DNA from: Blastococcus sp. VKM Ac-2987
GTDB taxonomy: Bacteria > Actinomycetota > Actinomycetes > Mycobacteriales > Geodermatophilaceae
Direction: 5' to 3'
Length of the DNA: 64,000 nucleotides
Assembly: GCF_026967805.1 (NCBI RefSeq)
Contig: NZ_JAPVBG010000003.1
Location: 496,001-560,000, forward strand
Shown: positions 8,472 through 17,302 of the stretch, in pieces
How positions within the stretch are numbered: the stretch's first letter is position 1
How the letters are laid out: each line of letters begins with the position of its first letter
Notes under the pieces: model-generated
Told to the model about the DNA's origin: nothing
The model's input: only the letters and a program-made list of their open reading frames with translations
Databases searched by the model: none
Position numbers and translations under genes: made by a program

Positions 8472-9574
8472 ACCACCGCGGCCACCAGGGCGCCACCGAG
8501 CCAGGTCGCGAGGAAGACCAGGACCAGGCTCCCGGTGAACTGCTGCCACCCGAACAGCGCGTAGGCGCCCGCGAGCACCGGCAGGTGGAAGAGGAACACC
8601 CCGTAGGAGATCTCGCCCAGGTACGTGACCGGGCGGCCGGCGAGCAGCCGCCGGGTGCGTCCGGCGCCCTGGTCGCCGAGGACGAGCGGCCACACGAGGA
8701 GCGTGCCGACGCCGAGGAAGAGCACGTTGCGCAGGACCGCCTCCGCCGGCGTGGACGGCAGGACGAGCACCGGGCCGGTCAGCGGGTTCGCCGCGACCAG
8801 GAAGAGCACGCCGGCGCCCGCCCAGCAGGTCCACACGTCCGCTCCCAGGGCGGTGGCCACCTGCACCGGCCGCCAGTCCGCCGGGCTCACGCTGAGCACC
8901 GCCAGCGCCATGCCGGCGGCGAACCAGCCCAGGTGCGCGGGCAGCCACAGCTCCGCCGTGCCGCCGACCAGGACGGAGCTCCAGGCGACCGCGAGGAGCG
9001 AGAGCGCGGTGAGCGCCGCGAGCGCGGCCAGCACGCGGGCCGGGCGCCACCGGTCGCGTGCGGCGAGGCGCACCAGCCCGCCGGCCAGCAGCGGCAGGCA
9101 GGCGTAGAACGCCACCTCGGTGCACAGGCTCCAGGTGTGGTTGAGGCCGTCCCCGAAGCGCCCGGTGTACAGCTGCACGAGCGTCAGGTGCTCCACCCAG
9201 GTCCGGGCGTCCGCCCCCCGGTTGGTGGGCAGCAGGAGCAGGGCGGCGGCCACGGCCAGCCAGTACGCCGGCAGGATCCGCAGTGCCCGGCGCCACAGGT
9301 AGGCGGCGGCCCCCGGCGCGCGACGGCGCTCCACGGCGGCGAGGAACACCGGCCGGGAGAGCAGGAAGCCCGACAGCACGAAGAAGATCGCCACGCCGAC
9401 GCCGAGCCGGTTCAGCAGGTGGCCGGTGAGGTCGGGGGTGTAGCCGCCGGTCCAGAAGCCGGCGTGGGTCAGCACCACCGCGCCGGCGGCGATCGCCCGC
9501 ATCCCGTCCAGGCAGGGGAAGGCCCGCTCGACGCGCGCCTCCGGGCCGCCCTCCAGGGCGGCGGATGCGGTCAT
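8330..9574 (-). CDS. Acyltransferase-3 family integral membrane protein
   Basis: 414 residues with about ten membrane segments. The N-terminal block CLDGMRAIAAGAVVLTHAGF (about 20-39), carrying the conserved His after the first helix, marks the acyltransferase_3 family. So do FFVLSGFLLSRP (about 64-75), YLGEISYGVFLFHLPV and the late VERPLRRW. Such proteins O-acetylate or otherwise acylate cell-surface glycans by moving acyl groups across the membrane. Its place beside the AftD-type gene suggests an envelope polysaccharide as substrate (inference). The ATG at 9574 is preceded by GGAGGACCGA, and TACTCT at 9610-9605 is a likely -10. The last 45 or so residues after VERPLRRW lie antisense to the AftD C terminus and are low-complexity, so the two coding ends overlap by 142 bases. 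Confidence 0.85.
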   Translation of the reverse strand: MTASAALEGGPEARVERAFPCLDGMRAIAAGAVVLTHAGFWTGGYTPDLTGHLLNRLGVGVAIFFVLSGFLLSRPVFLAAVERRRAPGAAAYLWRRALRILPAYWLAVAAALLLLPTNRGADARTWVEHLTLVQLYTGRFGDGLNHTWSLCTEVAFYACLPLLAGGLVRLAARDRWRPARVLAALAALTALSLLAVAWSSVLVGGTAELWLPAHLGWFAAGMALAVLSVSPADWRPVQVATALGADVWTCWAGAGVLFLVAANPLTGPVLVLPSTPAEAVLRNVLFLGVGTLLVWPLVLGDQGAGRTRRLLAGRPVTYLGEISYGVFLFHLPVLAGAYALFGWQQFTGSLVLVFLATWLGGALVAAVVYQLVERPLRRWRFLVPDRPVTDRDLPSGSTGSSAATTAARATAADA

Positions 9575-9716
9575 TCGGTCCTCCGTTCGGTGGCTGTCCG
9601 AGGGAGAGTATGGAACGCCCGGTTACCGGCAGGTAGCGTGCGGCGTCCCGGTCGTCCGGCCGGGTGACGCCCCGGCGCGGCGGTAGGGCGCGGCGGGGCG
9701 GCGAGGAGGGTGGCGG

Positions 9717-10457
9717 ATGAGCCTGGAGCAGGTCCGGCGGGACTGGACGCGGCTGGGGGCCGAGGACCCGCTCTGGGCGGTGCTGGTCGAGGACGGGAAG
9801 CGCGGCGGCCGCTGGGACGTCGAGGAGTTCCTCGCCCTGGGCCGCAAGGACGTGGCCCGCTCGCGGGAGGACCTCGCCCGGCTGGGGCTGCCGGTGCGGT
9901 GGCACCGGGTCCTCGACTTCGGCTGCGGCGCCGGGCGGCTGAGCCAGGCCCTCGCCCAGCACGCCGACGAGGTGGTGGGCGTGGACGTCTCGGCCCCGAT
10001 GCTCGACACCGCCCGCCGCCTGGACCGCAGCGGCGGCCGCTGCACCTTCCTGCTCACCGAGCACAGCGACCTGCGCGAGATCGGGTCCGGCAGCGTGGAC
10101 CTGGTCTACAGCGAGCGGGTCCTGCAGCACCTGCCGCGCCCGGCGCTGGAGTCCTACGTCGGCGAGTTCCTGCGGGTGCTGAGGGCCGGGGGCGTCGCCG
10201 TCCTGCACTGCCCCACCCGGCCGCAGTGGACCCTCCGCGGGGTCGTCTGGCGCACCGCACCGTTCCCGGTGGTGGCCTGGCTGCAGCGCCGCGTCCTCGG
10301 GTACCCCGCGCCGATGCGCATGACCGGGGTGCCCGAGCAGCGGATGGCCGCCCTGGTCACCGCCGCCGGCGGGGAGCTCCTGGCCGCGCTGCCCATGGAC
10401 GAGCGGGCGACGAACTGGCGGGCCTGCCGCTACGTCGTCCGCAAGGCCGGCGGGTGA
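9717..10457 (+). CDS. Class I SAM-dependent methyltransferase
   Basis: 246 residues. The Rossmann motif I VLDFGCGAGRLSQAL is at about 65-79, the acidic motif II VVGVDVSAPML at about 87-97, and the DLVYSERVLQHLPRPALE post-motif at about 126-143. Fold and SAM binding are therefore clear; the acceptor is not. The ATG at 9717 has GAGGAGG eight bases upstream. The gene overlaps the next methyltransferase by four bases (GTGA), so the two are translated together. Position directly after the glycan locus suggests O-methylation of a sugar or other envelope component, but nothing in the sequence fixes the substrate. Confidence 0.8.
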   Translation: MSLEQVRRDWTRLGAEDPLWAVLVEDGKRGGRWDVEEFLALGRKDVARSREDLARLGLPVRWHRVLDFGCGAGRLSQALAQHADEVVGVDVSAPMLDTARRLDRSGGRCTFLLTEHSDLREIGSGSVDLVYSERVLQHLPRPALESYVGEFLRVLRAGGVAVLHCPTRPQWTLRGVVWRTAPFPVVAWLQRRVLGYPAPMRMTGVPEQRMAALVTAAGGELLAALPMDERATNWRACRYVVRKAGG

Positions 10458-11254
10458 CCGGGCCCGAGCCGTCCCCGTCGCCGCCGCACCACCGCGGCGC
10501 CCCGGACCGTCCCCCGAGCGCCTCCGGGCCGGGGGCCGGACCGGCGTCCACGGACGAGGCCTTCCCGGATGTCTGGGCGATCGCGGACGACATCCCCGGC
10601 TGGCTGACCCGGGGCCAGGCCGAGCTGCTGTGCGAGGAGGTCCGGTCGGTCCCCGCCGGCGGCACCGCGGTGGAGATCGGCAGCCACCGCGGACGGTCGA
10701 CGGTGGTGCTGGGCCGCGCGCTCCGGGCGCGCGGGGGCCGGCTGGTGGCCATCGACCCGTTCGTCGACGGGCGGCTGTTCGGCGGGCGCCGGACCCGCGA
10801 CGACTTCCGGGCGAACGTGGCGCGGGCCGGGGTGGAGGACACCGTCGAGCTGGTGGACGACTACTCGACGCGGGTCCGCCCGACCTGGGACCGGCCGATC
10901 GACCTCCTCTACATCGACGGCAAGCACGACTACTGGACCTTCTCCGACGACCTCGCCTGGCGGGCCCACCTGCCGGAGGGCGCGCCGGTCCTGGTGCACG
11001 ACAGCTTCTCGTCGATCGGGGTGACCCTCGGCATCCTGCGCCACGTGCTGCCGGGGCGGCACCTGCGCTACGAGCGGCGGGTGGGCTCGATGGCGCTGTT
11101 CCGGGTGGGCCGGCCGTCGAGCGAGGACCGGCTGCGGATCCTCGGCGAGCTGCCGTGGTGGACCCGCAACGTCTTCCTCAAGGTGCTGCTCCGGCTCCGG
11201 CTGCGGCCGCTGGCCCGGCTGTTCGGGCACGACTCGCCGTACGACCCCTACTGA
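10454..11254 (+). CDS. Class I SAM-dependent methyltransferase (Methyltransf_24 type)
   Basis: 266 residues from the GTG at 10454, which overlaps the TGA of the upstream methyltransferase. The SAM site is TAVEIGSHRGRSTVVLGRAL (about 68-87), followed by LVAIDPF and the IDLLYIDGKHDYWTFSDD segment (about 150-167). The YIDGxHxY pattern and LVHDSF are typical of the Methyltransf_24 group, often found in surface-polysaccharide and glycopeptidolipid clusters. The first 35 residues are Pro/Ser-rich and poorly conserved in appearance. A role in methylating an envelope glycan alongside its operon partner is inferred from position only. Confidence 0.78.
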   Translation: MTGPEPSPSPPHHRGAPDRPPSASGPGAGPASTDEAFPDVWAIADDIPGWLTRGQAELLCEEVRSVPAGGTAVEIGSHRGRSTVVLGRALRARGGRLVAIDPFVDGRLFGGRRTRDDFRANVARAGVEDTVELVDDYSTRVRPTWDRPIDLLYIDGKHDYWTFSDDLAWRAHLPEGAPVLVHDSFSSIGVTLGILRHVLPGRHLRYERRVGSMALFRVGRPSSEDRLRILGELPWWTRNVFLKVLLRLRLRPLARLFGHDSPYDPY

Positions 11255-11276
11255 CCGGCGCGGGCGGCGCGGTGGA

Positions 11277-11906
11277 TCAGCGCTGCTGCAGCAGGCCGAC
11301 GAGAGTCGCGGTGGCGGCGTCGACGTCCTCGAGCAGCCGCTCGGCCTCGCCGCGCTCGACGCGGGCCAGCATCAGCTCGTTGATCCCGCCGACGGCGGCC
11401 AGCACCAGCTCGCGGGGGAGCGGGCGCACCTCGTCGGGGTGCTCCCGGGCCAGCCCCCCGACGACCTCGACGAGCAGGTCGACGTAGGTGTCCACCACCC
11501 GCCGGCGCAGCGCCTGCGCCTGCCGGCCGGCCGCCTGCACCTCCACCAGGGACGCCCACGCGACGGCGGGACCGGCCGCGAGGGTGCCCAGGTAGGCGGC
11601 GAGGCCCGCCCGGAGGCGCTCCGGCCACGGCAGCCCGGCCGCGTGCGCGTCCTCCTGCGCCCGGCGGACGGTGGCGAGCACCGTGTCGTTGGCGCGCGAG
11701 TAGAGCTCGAGCAGGCACTCCTCCTTGTCCCGGAAGTGCGCGTAGACGACGGTCTTGGAGACGCGGGCCGCCCGGGCGATGTCGGAGATCGTCGTCGCCT
11801 GGTAGCCCTTCTCCGCCATGCAGTCGGCGAGGGCCCACAGGATCCGGCCCCGCCGGTGCGCGTCGTCGAGCCCGGGGTCCGCGGTGGGGTCGACAAGGGT
11901 GTGCAC
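11277..11906 (-). CDS. TetR/AcrR family transcriptional regulator
   Basis: 209 residues. The N-terminal helix-turn-helix is classical: ILWALADCMAEKGYQATTI then ARAARVSKTVVYAHFRDKEECL (about residues 22-67). The C-terminal half is an all-helical ligand domain without an identifiable ligand. The GTG start at 11906 lies inside a 10-bp palindrome and has no ribosome site. It is divergent from the MFS transporter at 12004, with 97 bases between them, so control of that transporter and of itself is likely. The gene converges with the methyltransferase ending at 11254. Confidence 0.85.
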   Translation of the reverse strand: MHTLVDPTADPGLDDAHRRGRILWALADCMAEKGYQATTISDIARAARVSKTVVYAHFRDKEECLLELYSRANDTVLATVRRAQEDAHAAGLPWPERLRAGLAAYLGTLAAGPAVAWASLVEVQAAGRQAQALRRRVVDTYVDLLVEVVGGLAREHPDEVRPLPRELVLAAVGGINELMLARVERGEAERLLEDVDAATATLVGLLQQR

Positions 11907-11950
11907 ACAGGCAGAATCTCACGGGCGGTCCCCTCGGTGAGGGAACTCAC
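11899..11950. promoter_or_regulatory. Candidate TetR operator region between regulator and MFS gene
   Basis: The perfect palindrome GTGTGCACAC (11899-11908) covers the regulator's start codon. GTGAG-ggaa-CTCAC (11937-11950) is a second inverted repeat between the two genes, and a TCTCAC half-site lies between them. Divergent TetR/transporter pairs usually carry the operator here. Which repeat is bound is not decided by the sequence. Confidence 0.4.
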
Positions 11951-12003
11951 TCCCGGAGGCGGGAAGGCCACGGGGTGCTCCCGGTGTCGGGTACGAGGTG
12001 GAC

Positions 12004-13329
12004 ATGACGGCTCCTGAGCGGGCGACCGCACGTGCGTACACCGTGTGGGCGGTGGGGCTGCTGGCCTACGTCGTCGCCGTCTTCCACCGGTCCTCGCTCG
12101 GTGTCGCGGCGGTCGACGCGCAGGAGCGGTTCTCCGCCGGTGCCTCGGCGGTGTCGCTGTTCCTCGTGCTGCAGCTGGCGGTCTACGCCGGGCTGCAGGT
12201 GCCCGTCGGGGTGGCGCTGGACCGGTTCGGGTCCCGCCGGATGATCCTGGCCGGTGCGGTCACGATGGCCGCCGGGCAGCTGGCGCTGGCCCTGGCGACC
12301 GGGGTACCGACGGCGGTGGCCGCCCGGGTGCTGGTGGGCGCCGGCGACGCCATGACCTTCATCAGCGTGCTGCGGCTGGTCTCGGTCTGGTTCCCCGGGC
12401 GCACCGTCCCGCTGGTCACCCAGCTGACCGGCATCCTGGGCCAGCTCGGCTCGATCGCGGCCGCCTACCCGCTGGTCGCCCTGCTGCACGGCACCTCGTG
12501 GGAGGCGACGTTCCTGGGCGCGGCCGCGACCGGCCTGCTCGTCGCCGTCCTCGTGCTGGTGGCGCTGCGCGACGCACCGGACGGCAGCGTCCGCGGCCCG
12601 GCCGTCGGGCTGGCCGCCGTGCGCCGCAGCCTCGCCGACACCTGGCGGGAGCCGGGCACCCGGATGGGCCTCTACACCCACCTGGTCACCCAGTTCTCCG
12701 GCACCGTGTTCGCCCTGCTGTGGGGCTACCCGTTCCTGGTTGTCGGGCAGGGGCTCGCCCCGGGCACCGCGGCCGGGCTGCTCACCCTGCTGGTCCTGGT
12801 CGGCATGGGCGTGGGGCCGCTGCTGGGCCGGCTGTGCGGGCGCTGGCCGCTGCGCCGGTCGGTCCTGGTCTTCACCATCCTGGGCGCCACCGTCTCGATG
12901 TGGACGGTCGTGCTGCTCTGGCCCGGCCGCGCACCGCTGCCGGTGCTGATCGCGCTCGTGATGGTGCTCGGCACGAACGGCCCCGGCTCGATGATCGGCT
13001 TCGACTACGCCCGCACGGAGAACCCGGTGGAGCGCCTGGGCAGCGCCAGCGGGGTGGTCAACGTGGGCGGCTTCGTCGCCTCGCTGCTGACCATCCTGGC
13101 CATCGGCGCGGTGCTGGACCTGCAGACCCCGGGAGCGTCCGCCGACTACGGCCTCGATGCGTTCCGGGCGGCCTTCGCCGTCCAGTACGTCTTCTGGGCG
13201 ATCGGCCTGGTCGGGGTGCTGCGGCACCGGCGCGAGCTCCGGGCCCGGCTCGCCCGCGACGGCGTCGTCCTGGCGCCGCTGCACGAGGCCGTGCGCGCCC
13301 GGCTGCGCGGCACGTCGGCCCCCCGCTGA
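12004..13329 (+). CDS. Major facilitator superfamily transporter
   Basis: 441 residues with twelve hydrophobic segments. Motif A between helices 2 and 3 reads GVALDRFGSRRM (about 69-80). A Ser/Gly-rich central loop follows QFSG, and the protein ends in an Arg-rich tail. The family moves small solutes or drugs using the proton gradient; the substrate cannot be read from sequence. The ATG at 12004 lies behind GAGGTGG; a GTG at 11998 would add two residues. Divergent from the TetR gene, which is its probable regulator, suggesting an export or detoxification role (inference). It stops four bases before the convergent methyltransferase gene. Confidence 0.82.
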   Translation: MTAPERATARAYTVWAVGLLAYVVAVFHRSSLGVAAVDAQERFSAGASAVSLFLVLQLAVYAGLQVPVGVALDRFGSRRMILAGAVTMAAGQLALALATGVPTAVAARVLVGAGDAMTFISVLRLVSVWFPGRTVPLVTQLTGILGQLGSIAAAYPLVALLHGTSWEATFLGAAATGLLVAVLVLVALRDAPDGSVRGPAVGLAAVRRSLADTWREPGTRMGLYTHLVTQFSGTVFALLWGYPFLVVGQGLAPGTAAGLLTLLVLVGMGVGPLLGRLCGRWPLRRSVLVFTILGATVSMWTVVLLWPGRAPLPVLIALVMVLGTNGPGSMIGFDYARTENPVERLGSASGVVNVGGFVASLLTILAIGAVLDLQTPGASADYGLDAFRAAFAVQYVFWAIGLVGVLRHRRELRARLARDGVVLAPLHEAVRARLRGTSAPR

Positions 13330-13333
13330 GGGG

Positions 13334-14056
13334 TCAGCGCCCGAACTCGGCCACCACCACGGCGTGGGCGGTGTACAGCAGCCAGTCGTAGGGGACGTCC
13401 CGGACCTGCGCAAGCGGGACCTGCTCCCACCGGTTGTCCCGGCCGGTGCGGCGCAGCGCGGTCAGGCGGGTCGCGCCCAGGCCGTCGGTGTGCAGCCGCT
13501 CGTCGAGCGCCGGGTTGTAGCCCGCCGGGATCGTGCACCACAGCCGCCCGCCGGGCGCCAGCAGGGAGCGCAGGTGCGCGATGGCCCGGGCCGGCTTCCC
13601 CGGGTCCTGCACCGCCTCGTCGAGGCCGACGTGCTCCAGCGTGCTCACGGCCAGGACCAGGTCGAAGGGCCCCGGCAGGTCGATGTCGACGACGTCGACG
13701 TTGCGCACGCCCGGTGCGCGCTCGTACTTGTCGACGACGGCGTGGTCCACCGGCCGGTAGTGGGCGAGCACGTTGCCGACCTCGAGCACCCGTGCACCCG
13801 GCCCGGCGCCGGCGAGCACCGCCGCGGCCAGCGGGACCTCCACCGCGCGCTCGTTGAGCCAGGTGTAGTTGTAGGGGTGCCGCAGGTAGGCGTGGGCGGT
13901 GCCGTCGACCTCGAAGGTCGCCGTCGACGGCCGCCCGGCCCGCGCCCGCCCGGCCAGCCACCGGGCCCCCCAGCTCGCGCAGTCGGCCAGGACGGGGCCC
14001 GCGCCGCGGGTACGCGCGTGCCGGACGACGCGACCGGTGATCGTGGAGAGCTGCAC
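13334..14056 (-). CDS. Class I SAM-dependent methyltransferase-like protein
   Basis: 240 residues from the GTG at 14056. A leaderless start is supported by TAGACT eight bases upstream, so a longer version starting at 14152 is not preferred. Core features are ARVLEVGNVLAHY (about 87-99, a variant SAM motif I), DVVDIDLPGPFDLVLAVSTLEHV (about 124-146) and APGGRLWCTIPAGYNP. The motif-I glycine pattern is unusual (EVGNVLA in place of ExGxGxG), so SAM binding is likely by fold but not certain. No substrate is suggested. The gene is convergent with the MFS gene and divergent from the gluconokinase gene. Confidence 0.72.
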   Translation of the reverse strand: MQLSTITGRVVRHARTRGAGPVLADCASWGARWLAGRARAGRPSTATFEVDGTAHAYLRHPYNYTWLNERAVEVPLAAAVLAGAGPGARVLEVGNVLAHYRPVDHAVVDKYERAPGVRNVDVVDIDLPGPFDLVLAVSTLEHVGLDEAVQDPGKPARAIAHLRSLLAPGGRLWCTIPAGYNPALDERLHTDGLGATRLTALRRTGRDNRWEQVPLAQVRDVPYDWLLYTAHAVVVAEFGR

Positions 14057-14064
14057 GGCGGCGC

Positions 14065-14070
14065 AGTCTA
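14065..14070 (-). promoter_or_regulatory. -10 element of the methyltransferase gene (leaderless start)
   Basis: Minus-strand TAGACT lies eight bases before the GTG at 14056, with no ribosome site between. This fixes the short form of the protein as the more likely one. Confidence 0.5.
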
Positions 14071-14190
14071 GGGGCACCGGCCACCGCGGCCGCGGGAGCC
14101 GCCGTCGCGGTCGTGCGCCGAGCGGTTGCCGCCCACCTCCGGGGGCGGGCACGATGCGGCCAGCGCGAAGAGCCGGTCGAGAGGGGTGCT

Positions 14191-15744
14191 GTGGACGTCG
14201 TGGTCGGTCTCGACTCCGGGACGACGGCGACGAAGGCGGTGACGGCCGGGTCCGACGGGCGGGTCCGCGACGTCGTCAGCGTGGCCTACCCGCTGCTCGT
14301 GCCGGCGCCCGGCCGGGCGGAGCTGGAGTCCGAGGCCCTGGCGTCCGCGGCCGTGACGGCGCTCGCCGAGATCACCGCCTGCGCCCGGGAGCGCGGCGAC
14401 ACCGTCGTCGCGGTCACCCTGTGCGCCGCCATGCACGGCCTGGTCCCCCTCGACCGGGAGGGGCGCCCGCTGGGGCCACTCGTCACCTGGGCCGACGACC
14501 GGGCCGCGCAGTGGGCCCAGGCGCTGGTCGCCGACGGCCGGGCGCCGGATCTGCACGCCCGGACGGGCACCCCGGTGCACGCGATGTCGCCGCTGGTGAA
14601 GCTGTCGTGGGAGCGGGCGCAGGACGCCGACCGGCTGGCCGCGGTGCCGCGCTGGGGCGGGGTCAAGGAGCTGGTGGTGGCGACGCTGTGCGGCGGGCCG
14701 CACCTGGTCGACCGCTCCTGCGCGTCCGCGACCGGGCTGTACGACATCCGGGCCGGCCGCTGGGACGAGGAGGCGATGCAGATCGCCGGCGTGCGTGCCG
14801 GTCAGCTGGGGGAGGTGCTGCCGACGACGGCGGTGCTGCCGGGGCTGCTGCCGGAGGTGGCGGCGGCCACCGGGCTGCCGGCCGGGCTGCCCGTGGTCAT
14901 CGGCGCCTCCGACGGGGTGCTGGCCAACCTCGGCATCGGCGCGGTGCGCTCCGACGTCGCCGCGGTCTCCCTCGGCACGAGCGGGGCGATGCGCGTCGTC
15001 GTCCCGGCCCCGACGGTGGACCCCGGCCGCCGGCTGTTCTGCTACGCGCTCACCGACGACGCCTGGGTGGTGGGCGGCGCGATCAACAACGGCGGATCGG
15101 TCGTGCGGTGGGCAGCGCAGGCGCTGGCCGCCGGGCTGGACGGCGCACCCGCCCCCGAGGGGGAGGCGGCCGACGAGCTCGACGCCCGGCTGCTGGCCGA
15201 GGCCGGGTCCGTGCCGGTGGGCAGCTCCGGGCTGATCTGCCTGCCCTACCTGCTGGGCGAGCGGGCGCCCTGGTGGCGGTCGGGGATGCGCGGGGCCTAC
15301 CTCGGGCTGCGCCGCGAGCACGGGCGCCCGCACCTGGTCCGGGCCGCGGTGGAGGGGGTCTGCCAGCAGCTGGCGCTGGTGCGGGACGCCTTCGACGCCA
15401 CCGACGTGCCGGTGCGGGAGGTGCGGGCCACCGGGGGCGCGGTCGCCTCGCCGCTGTGGATCCGGACCCTGGCGGCCGCCCTCGACCTGCCGGTGCGCGT
15501 CGCCGAGTCCCCGGAGGGCACCGGGCTCGGCGCCTGCCTGCTGGGCTGGCACGCCCTCGGCGAGCTGCCCGACCTGGACGCCGCCACCTCGCTGGTCGCC
15601 GTGCACGACCCCGTGCTGCCCAACCCCGACGCCGTGGCGGTCTACCGGCGGCTGCGCCCGCTCGTCGACCGGTCCACCGAGGCGCTGGTCGACGTCCTCA
15701 CCACCCTCGACGCCCTGGACGACACCCCGACCCGACCCACCTGA
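14191..15744 (+). CDS. gntK: Gluconokinase, FGGY carbohydrate kinase family
   Basis: 517 residues. The N-terminal FGGY domain starts with VVGLDSGTTATKA (about 4-16, phosphate 1 loop). The C-terminal domain begins near 250 and has SLGTSGAMRV (about 261-270) and ATGGAVASPLWIRTLAAAL (adenosine region, about 412-430). The family phosphorylates sugars. The gluconate permease gene 15 bases downstream makes gluconate to 6-phosphogluconate the best reading. The GTG at 14191 follows GAGAGGGG. An in-frame GTG/ATG at 14113 would add 26 Arg-rich residues and is not preferred. Gluconate kinases of the FGGY type are common in actinobacteria. Confidence 0.8.
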   Translation: MDVVVGLDSGTTATKAVTAGSDGRVRDVVSVAYPLLVPAPGRAELESEALASAAVTALAEITACARERGDTVVAVTLCAAMHGLVPLDREGRPLGPLVTWADDRAAQWAQALVADGRAPDLHARTGTPVHAMSPLVKLSWERAQDADRLAAVPRWGGVKELVVATLCGGPHLVDRSCASATGLYDIRAGRWDEEAMQIAGVRAGQLGEVLPTTAVLPGLLPEVAAATGLPAGLPVVIGASDGVLANLGIGAVRSDVAAVSLGTSGAMRVVVPAPTVDPGRRLFCYALTDDAWVVGGAINNGGSVVRWAAQALAAGLDGAPAPEGEAADELDARLLAEAGSVPVGSSGLICLPYLLGERAPWWRSGMRGAYLGLRREHGRPHLVRAAVEGVCQQLALVRDAFDATDVPVREVRATGGAVASPLWIRTLAAALDLPVRVAESPEGTGLGACLLGWHALGELPDLDAATSLVAVHDPVLPNPDAVAVYRRLRPLVDRSTEALVDVLTTLDALDDTPTRPT

Positions 15745-15759
15745 CCTCCTGGAGGAGCC

Positions 15760-17217
15760 ATGACGGACGTCGAACCGGCGCTGGGTGCCGGACCGCTGCT
15801 GCTGATCGCCGCGGCCGCGGTCGGCGTCCTGCTCTTCCTGATCATGAAGGTGAAGCTGCACGCCTTCCTGGCGCTGGTCCTGGTCAGCCTGGCGGTGGCC
15901 CTGGCGGCACGGGTGCCGCTCGAGGACGTGGTGGAGGTGATGACCACCGGCTTCGGCGCGACGTTGGCCAGTGTCGCGCTGCTGGTGGGCATCGGGGCGA
16001 TGCTCGGCCGGCTGTTCGAGCACAGCGGTGGCGCCCAGGTGCTCGCCGACAGCCTGATCGGGCGCTTCGGCGAGCAGCGGGCGCCGCTCGCCCTGGGCAT
16101 CGCCGCGCTGCTCTTCGGCTTCCCGATCTTCTTCGACGCCGGGCTCGTCGTCTTCCTGCCCATCGTGTTCACCGTGGCCCGCCGGCTGGGCGGCTCGCTG
16201 CTGACCTACGGGCTGCCGGTGGCCGGCGCGTTCGCCGTCATGCATGCGTTCGTGCCGCCGCACCCGGGGCCGGTCGCGGCGGCCGGGCTGATCGGTGCCG
16301 ACATCGGCCTGGTGCTGGTGTTCGGGCTGCTCATCGGCGTCCCGACCTGGTTCCTCGGCAGCTACCTGTTCGGCCTGTGGGCCGGGCGCCGGTTCGAGCT
16401 GCCCGTCCCGAACATCCTGTCCGGCGAGGCGAAGACGGCCGACGACGCCCCGGACGCCTCGGTCGAGGGCAGCTCGCCGGGGATCGCGTCCGGGCGGACG
16501 GGCACGGAGACGGCGACCCGGCCCGCACCGCCGCGGTTCGCGACCGTGATCTCGCTGCTGCTCCTGCCGATGCTGCTGATCTTCATGAACACCGGCCTGA
16601 CCACGCTCGCCGCCGAGGGGATCGTGGACGAGGAATCGACCGTGGTCCGCTGGGGTCAGCTGATCGGGGCCACGCCCATCGCGCTGCTCCTCACCGTCCT
16701 GGTGGCCATGTGGGTGCTCGGCCGTCGTCGGGGTGACAGCGGCGCCGAGGTGGAATCGGTGCTCAACAGCGCGCTGGGCCCGGTCTGCGCGATCATCCTG
16801 ATCACCGGCGCGGGCGGCATGTTCGGCGGCGTGCTGCGGGCCAGCGGCATCGGAGCCGCGCTGGCCGACGTGCTCGGTGACATCGGCCTGCCGGTCATCG
16901 TCGCGGCGTTCGTCATCTCCGCCCTGATCCGGGTGGCGCAGGGCTCGGCCACGGTGGCCCTGACCACCGCGGCGGGCCTGATCGCGCCCGTGGTCGCGGC
17001 CACCGACGGCCTCAGCTCCCCGGACCTCGCGCTCATCGTCATCGCGATCGCCGGCGGCGCGACCGTGCTCTCGCACGTCAACGACTCGGGGTTCTGGCTG
17101 GTCAGCCGGTTCTTCCAGATGGACGAGAAGACCACGCTCAAGACGTGGACGGTGATGGAGACGCTGCTCGGCACGATCGGCTTCGTGCTGGCGCTGGTGC
17201 TCAGCCTGTTCCTCTGA
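15760..17217 (+). CDS. gntP: Gluconate:H+ symporter, GntP family
   Basis: 485 residues with about twelve membrane segments. Family features are LFGFPIFFDAGLVVFLPIVF (about 117-136), MHAFVPPHPGPVAAAG (about 160-175) and the C-terminal LSHVNDSGFWLVSRFFQM (about 432-449). A polar insert of about 45 residues (215-255) sits in the central cytoplasmic loop. It imports gluconate with protons to feed the kinase encoded immediately upstream. The ATG is preceded by GGAGGAG. A GC-rich hairpin follows the stop at 17233-17255. No regulator gene adjoins the pair. Confidence 0.88.
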   Translation: MTDVEPALGAGPLLLIAAAAVGVLLFLIMKVKLHAFLALVLVSLAVALAARVPLEDVVEVMTTGFGATLASVALLVGIGAMLGRLFEHSGGAQVLADSLIGRFGEQRAPLALGIAALLFGFPIFFDAGLVVFLPIVFTVARRLGGSLLTYGLPVAGAFAVMHAFVPPHPGPVAAAGLIGADIGLVLVFGLLIGVPTWFLGSYLFGLWAGRRFELPVPNILSGEAKTADDAPDASVEGSSPGIASGRTGTETATRPAPPRFATVISLLLLPMLLIFMNTGLTTLAAEGIVDEESTVVRWGQLIGATPIALLLTVLVAMWVLGRRRGDSGAEVESVLNSALGPVCAIILITGAGGMFGGVLRASGIGAALADVLGDIGLPVIVAAFVISALIRVAQGSATVALTTAAGLIAPVVAATDGLSSPDLALIVIAIAGGATVLSHVNDSGFWLVSRFFQMDEKTTLKTWTVMETLLGTIGFVLALVLSLFL

Positions 17218-17232
17218 CCCGGCGGCAGGCGG

Positions 17233-17255
17233 GGCGGGCGGGCTGCCCGCCCGCC
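17233..17255 (+). terminator. Hairpin after gntP
   Basis: GGCGGGCGGGC (17233-17243) and GCCCGCCCGCC (17245-17255) are perfect complements around a single base. It starts 15 bases past the gntP stop. No U-run follows, as is usual for hairpins at gene ends in this window. Confidence 0.5.
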
Positions 17256-17302
17256 ACGTCGCCCGCGCCTGCGCGGCCGGCCCGACCGCGCGATAGTGGG
17301 GC

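Noticed and set aside
7665-10208. Minus-strand open frame of 847 codons across AftD, acyltransferase and methyltransferase.
   Set aside because: It is antisense or out of frame to three well-supported genes and has no recognisable domain; the acyltransferase is in another frame.
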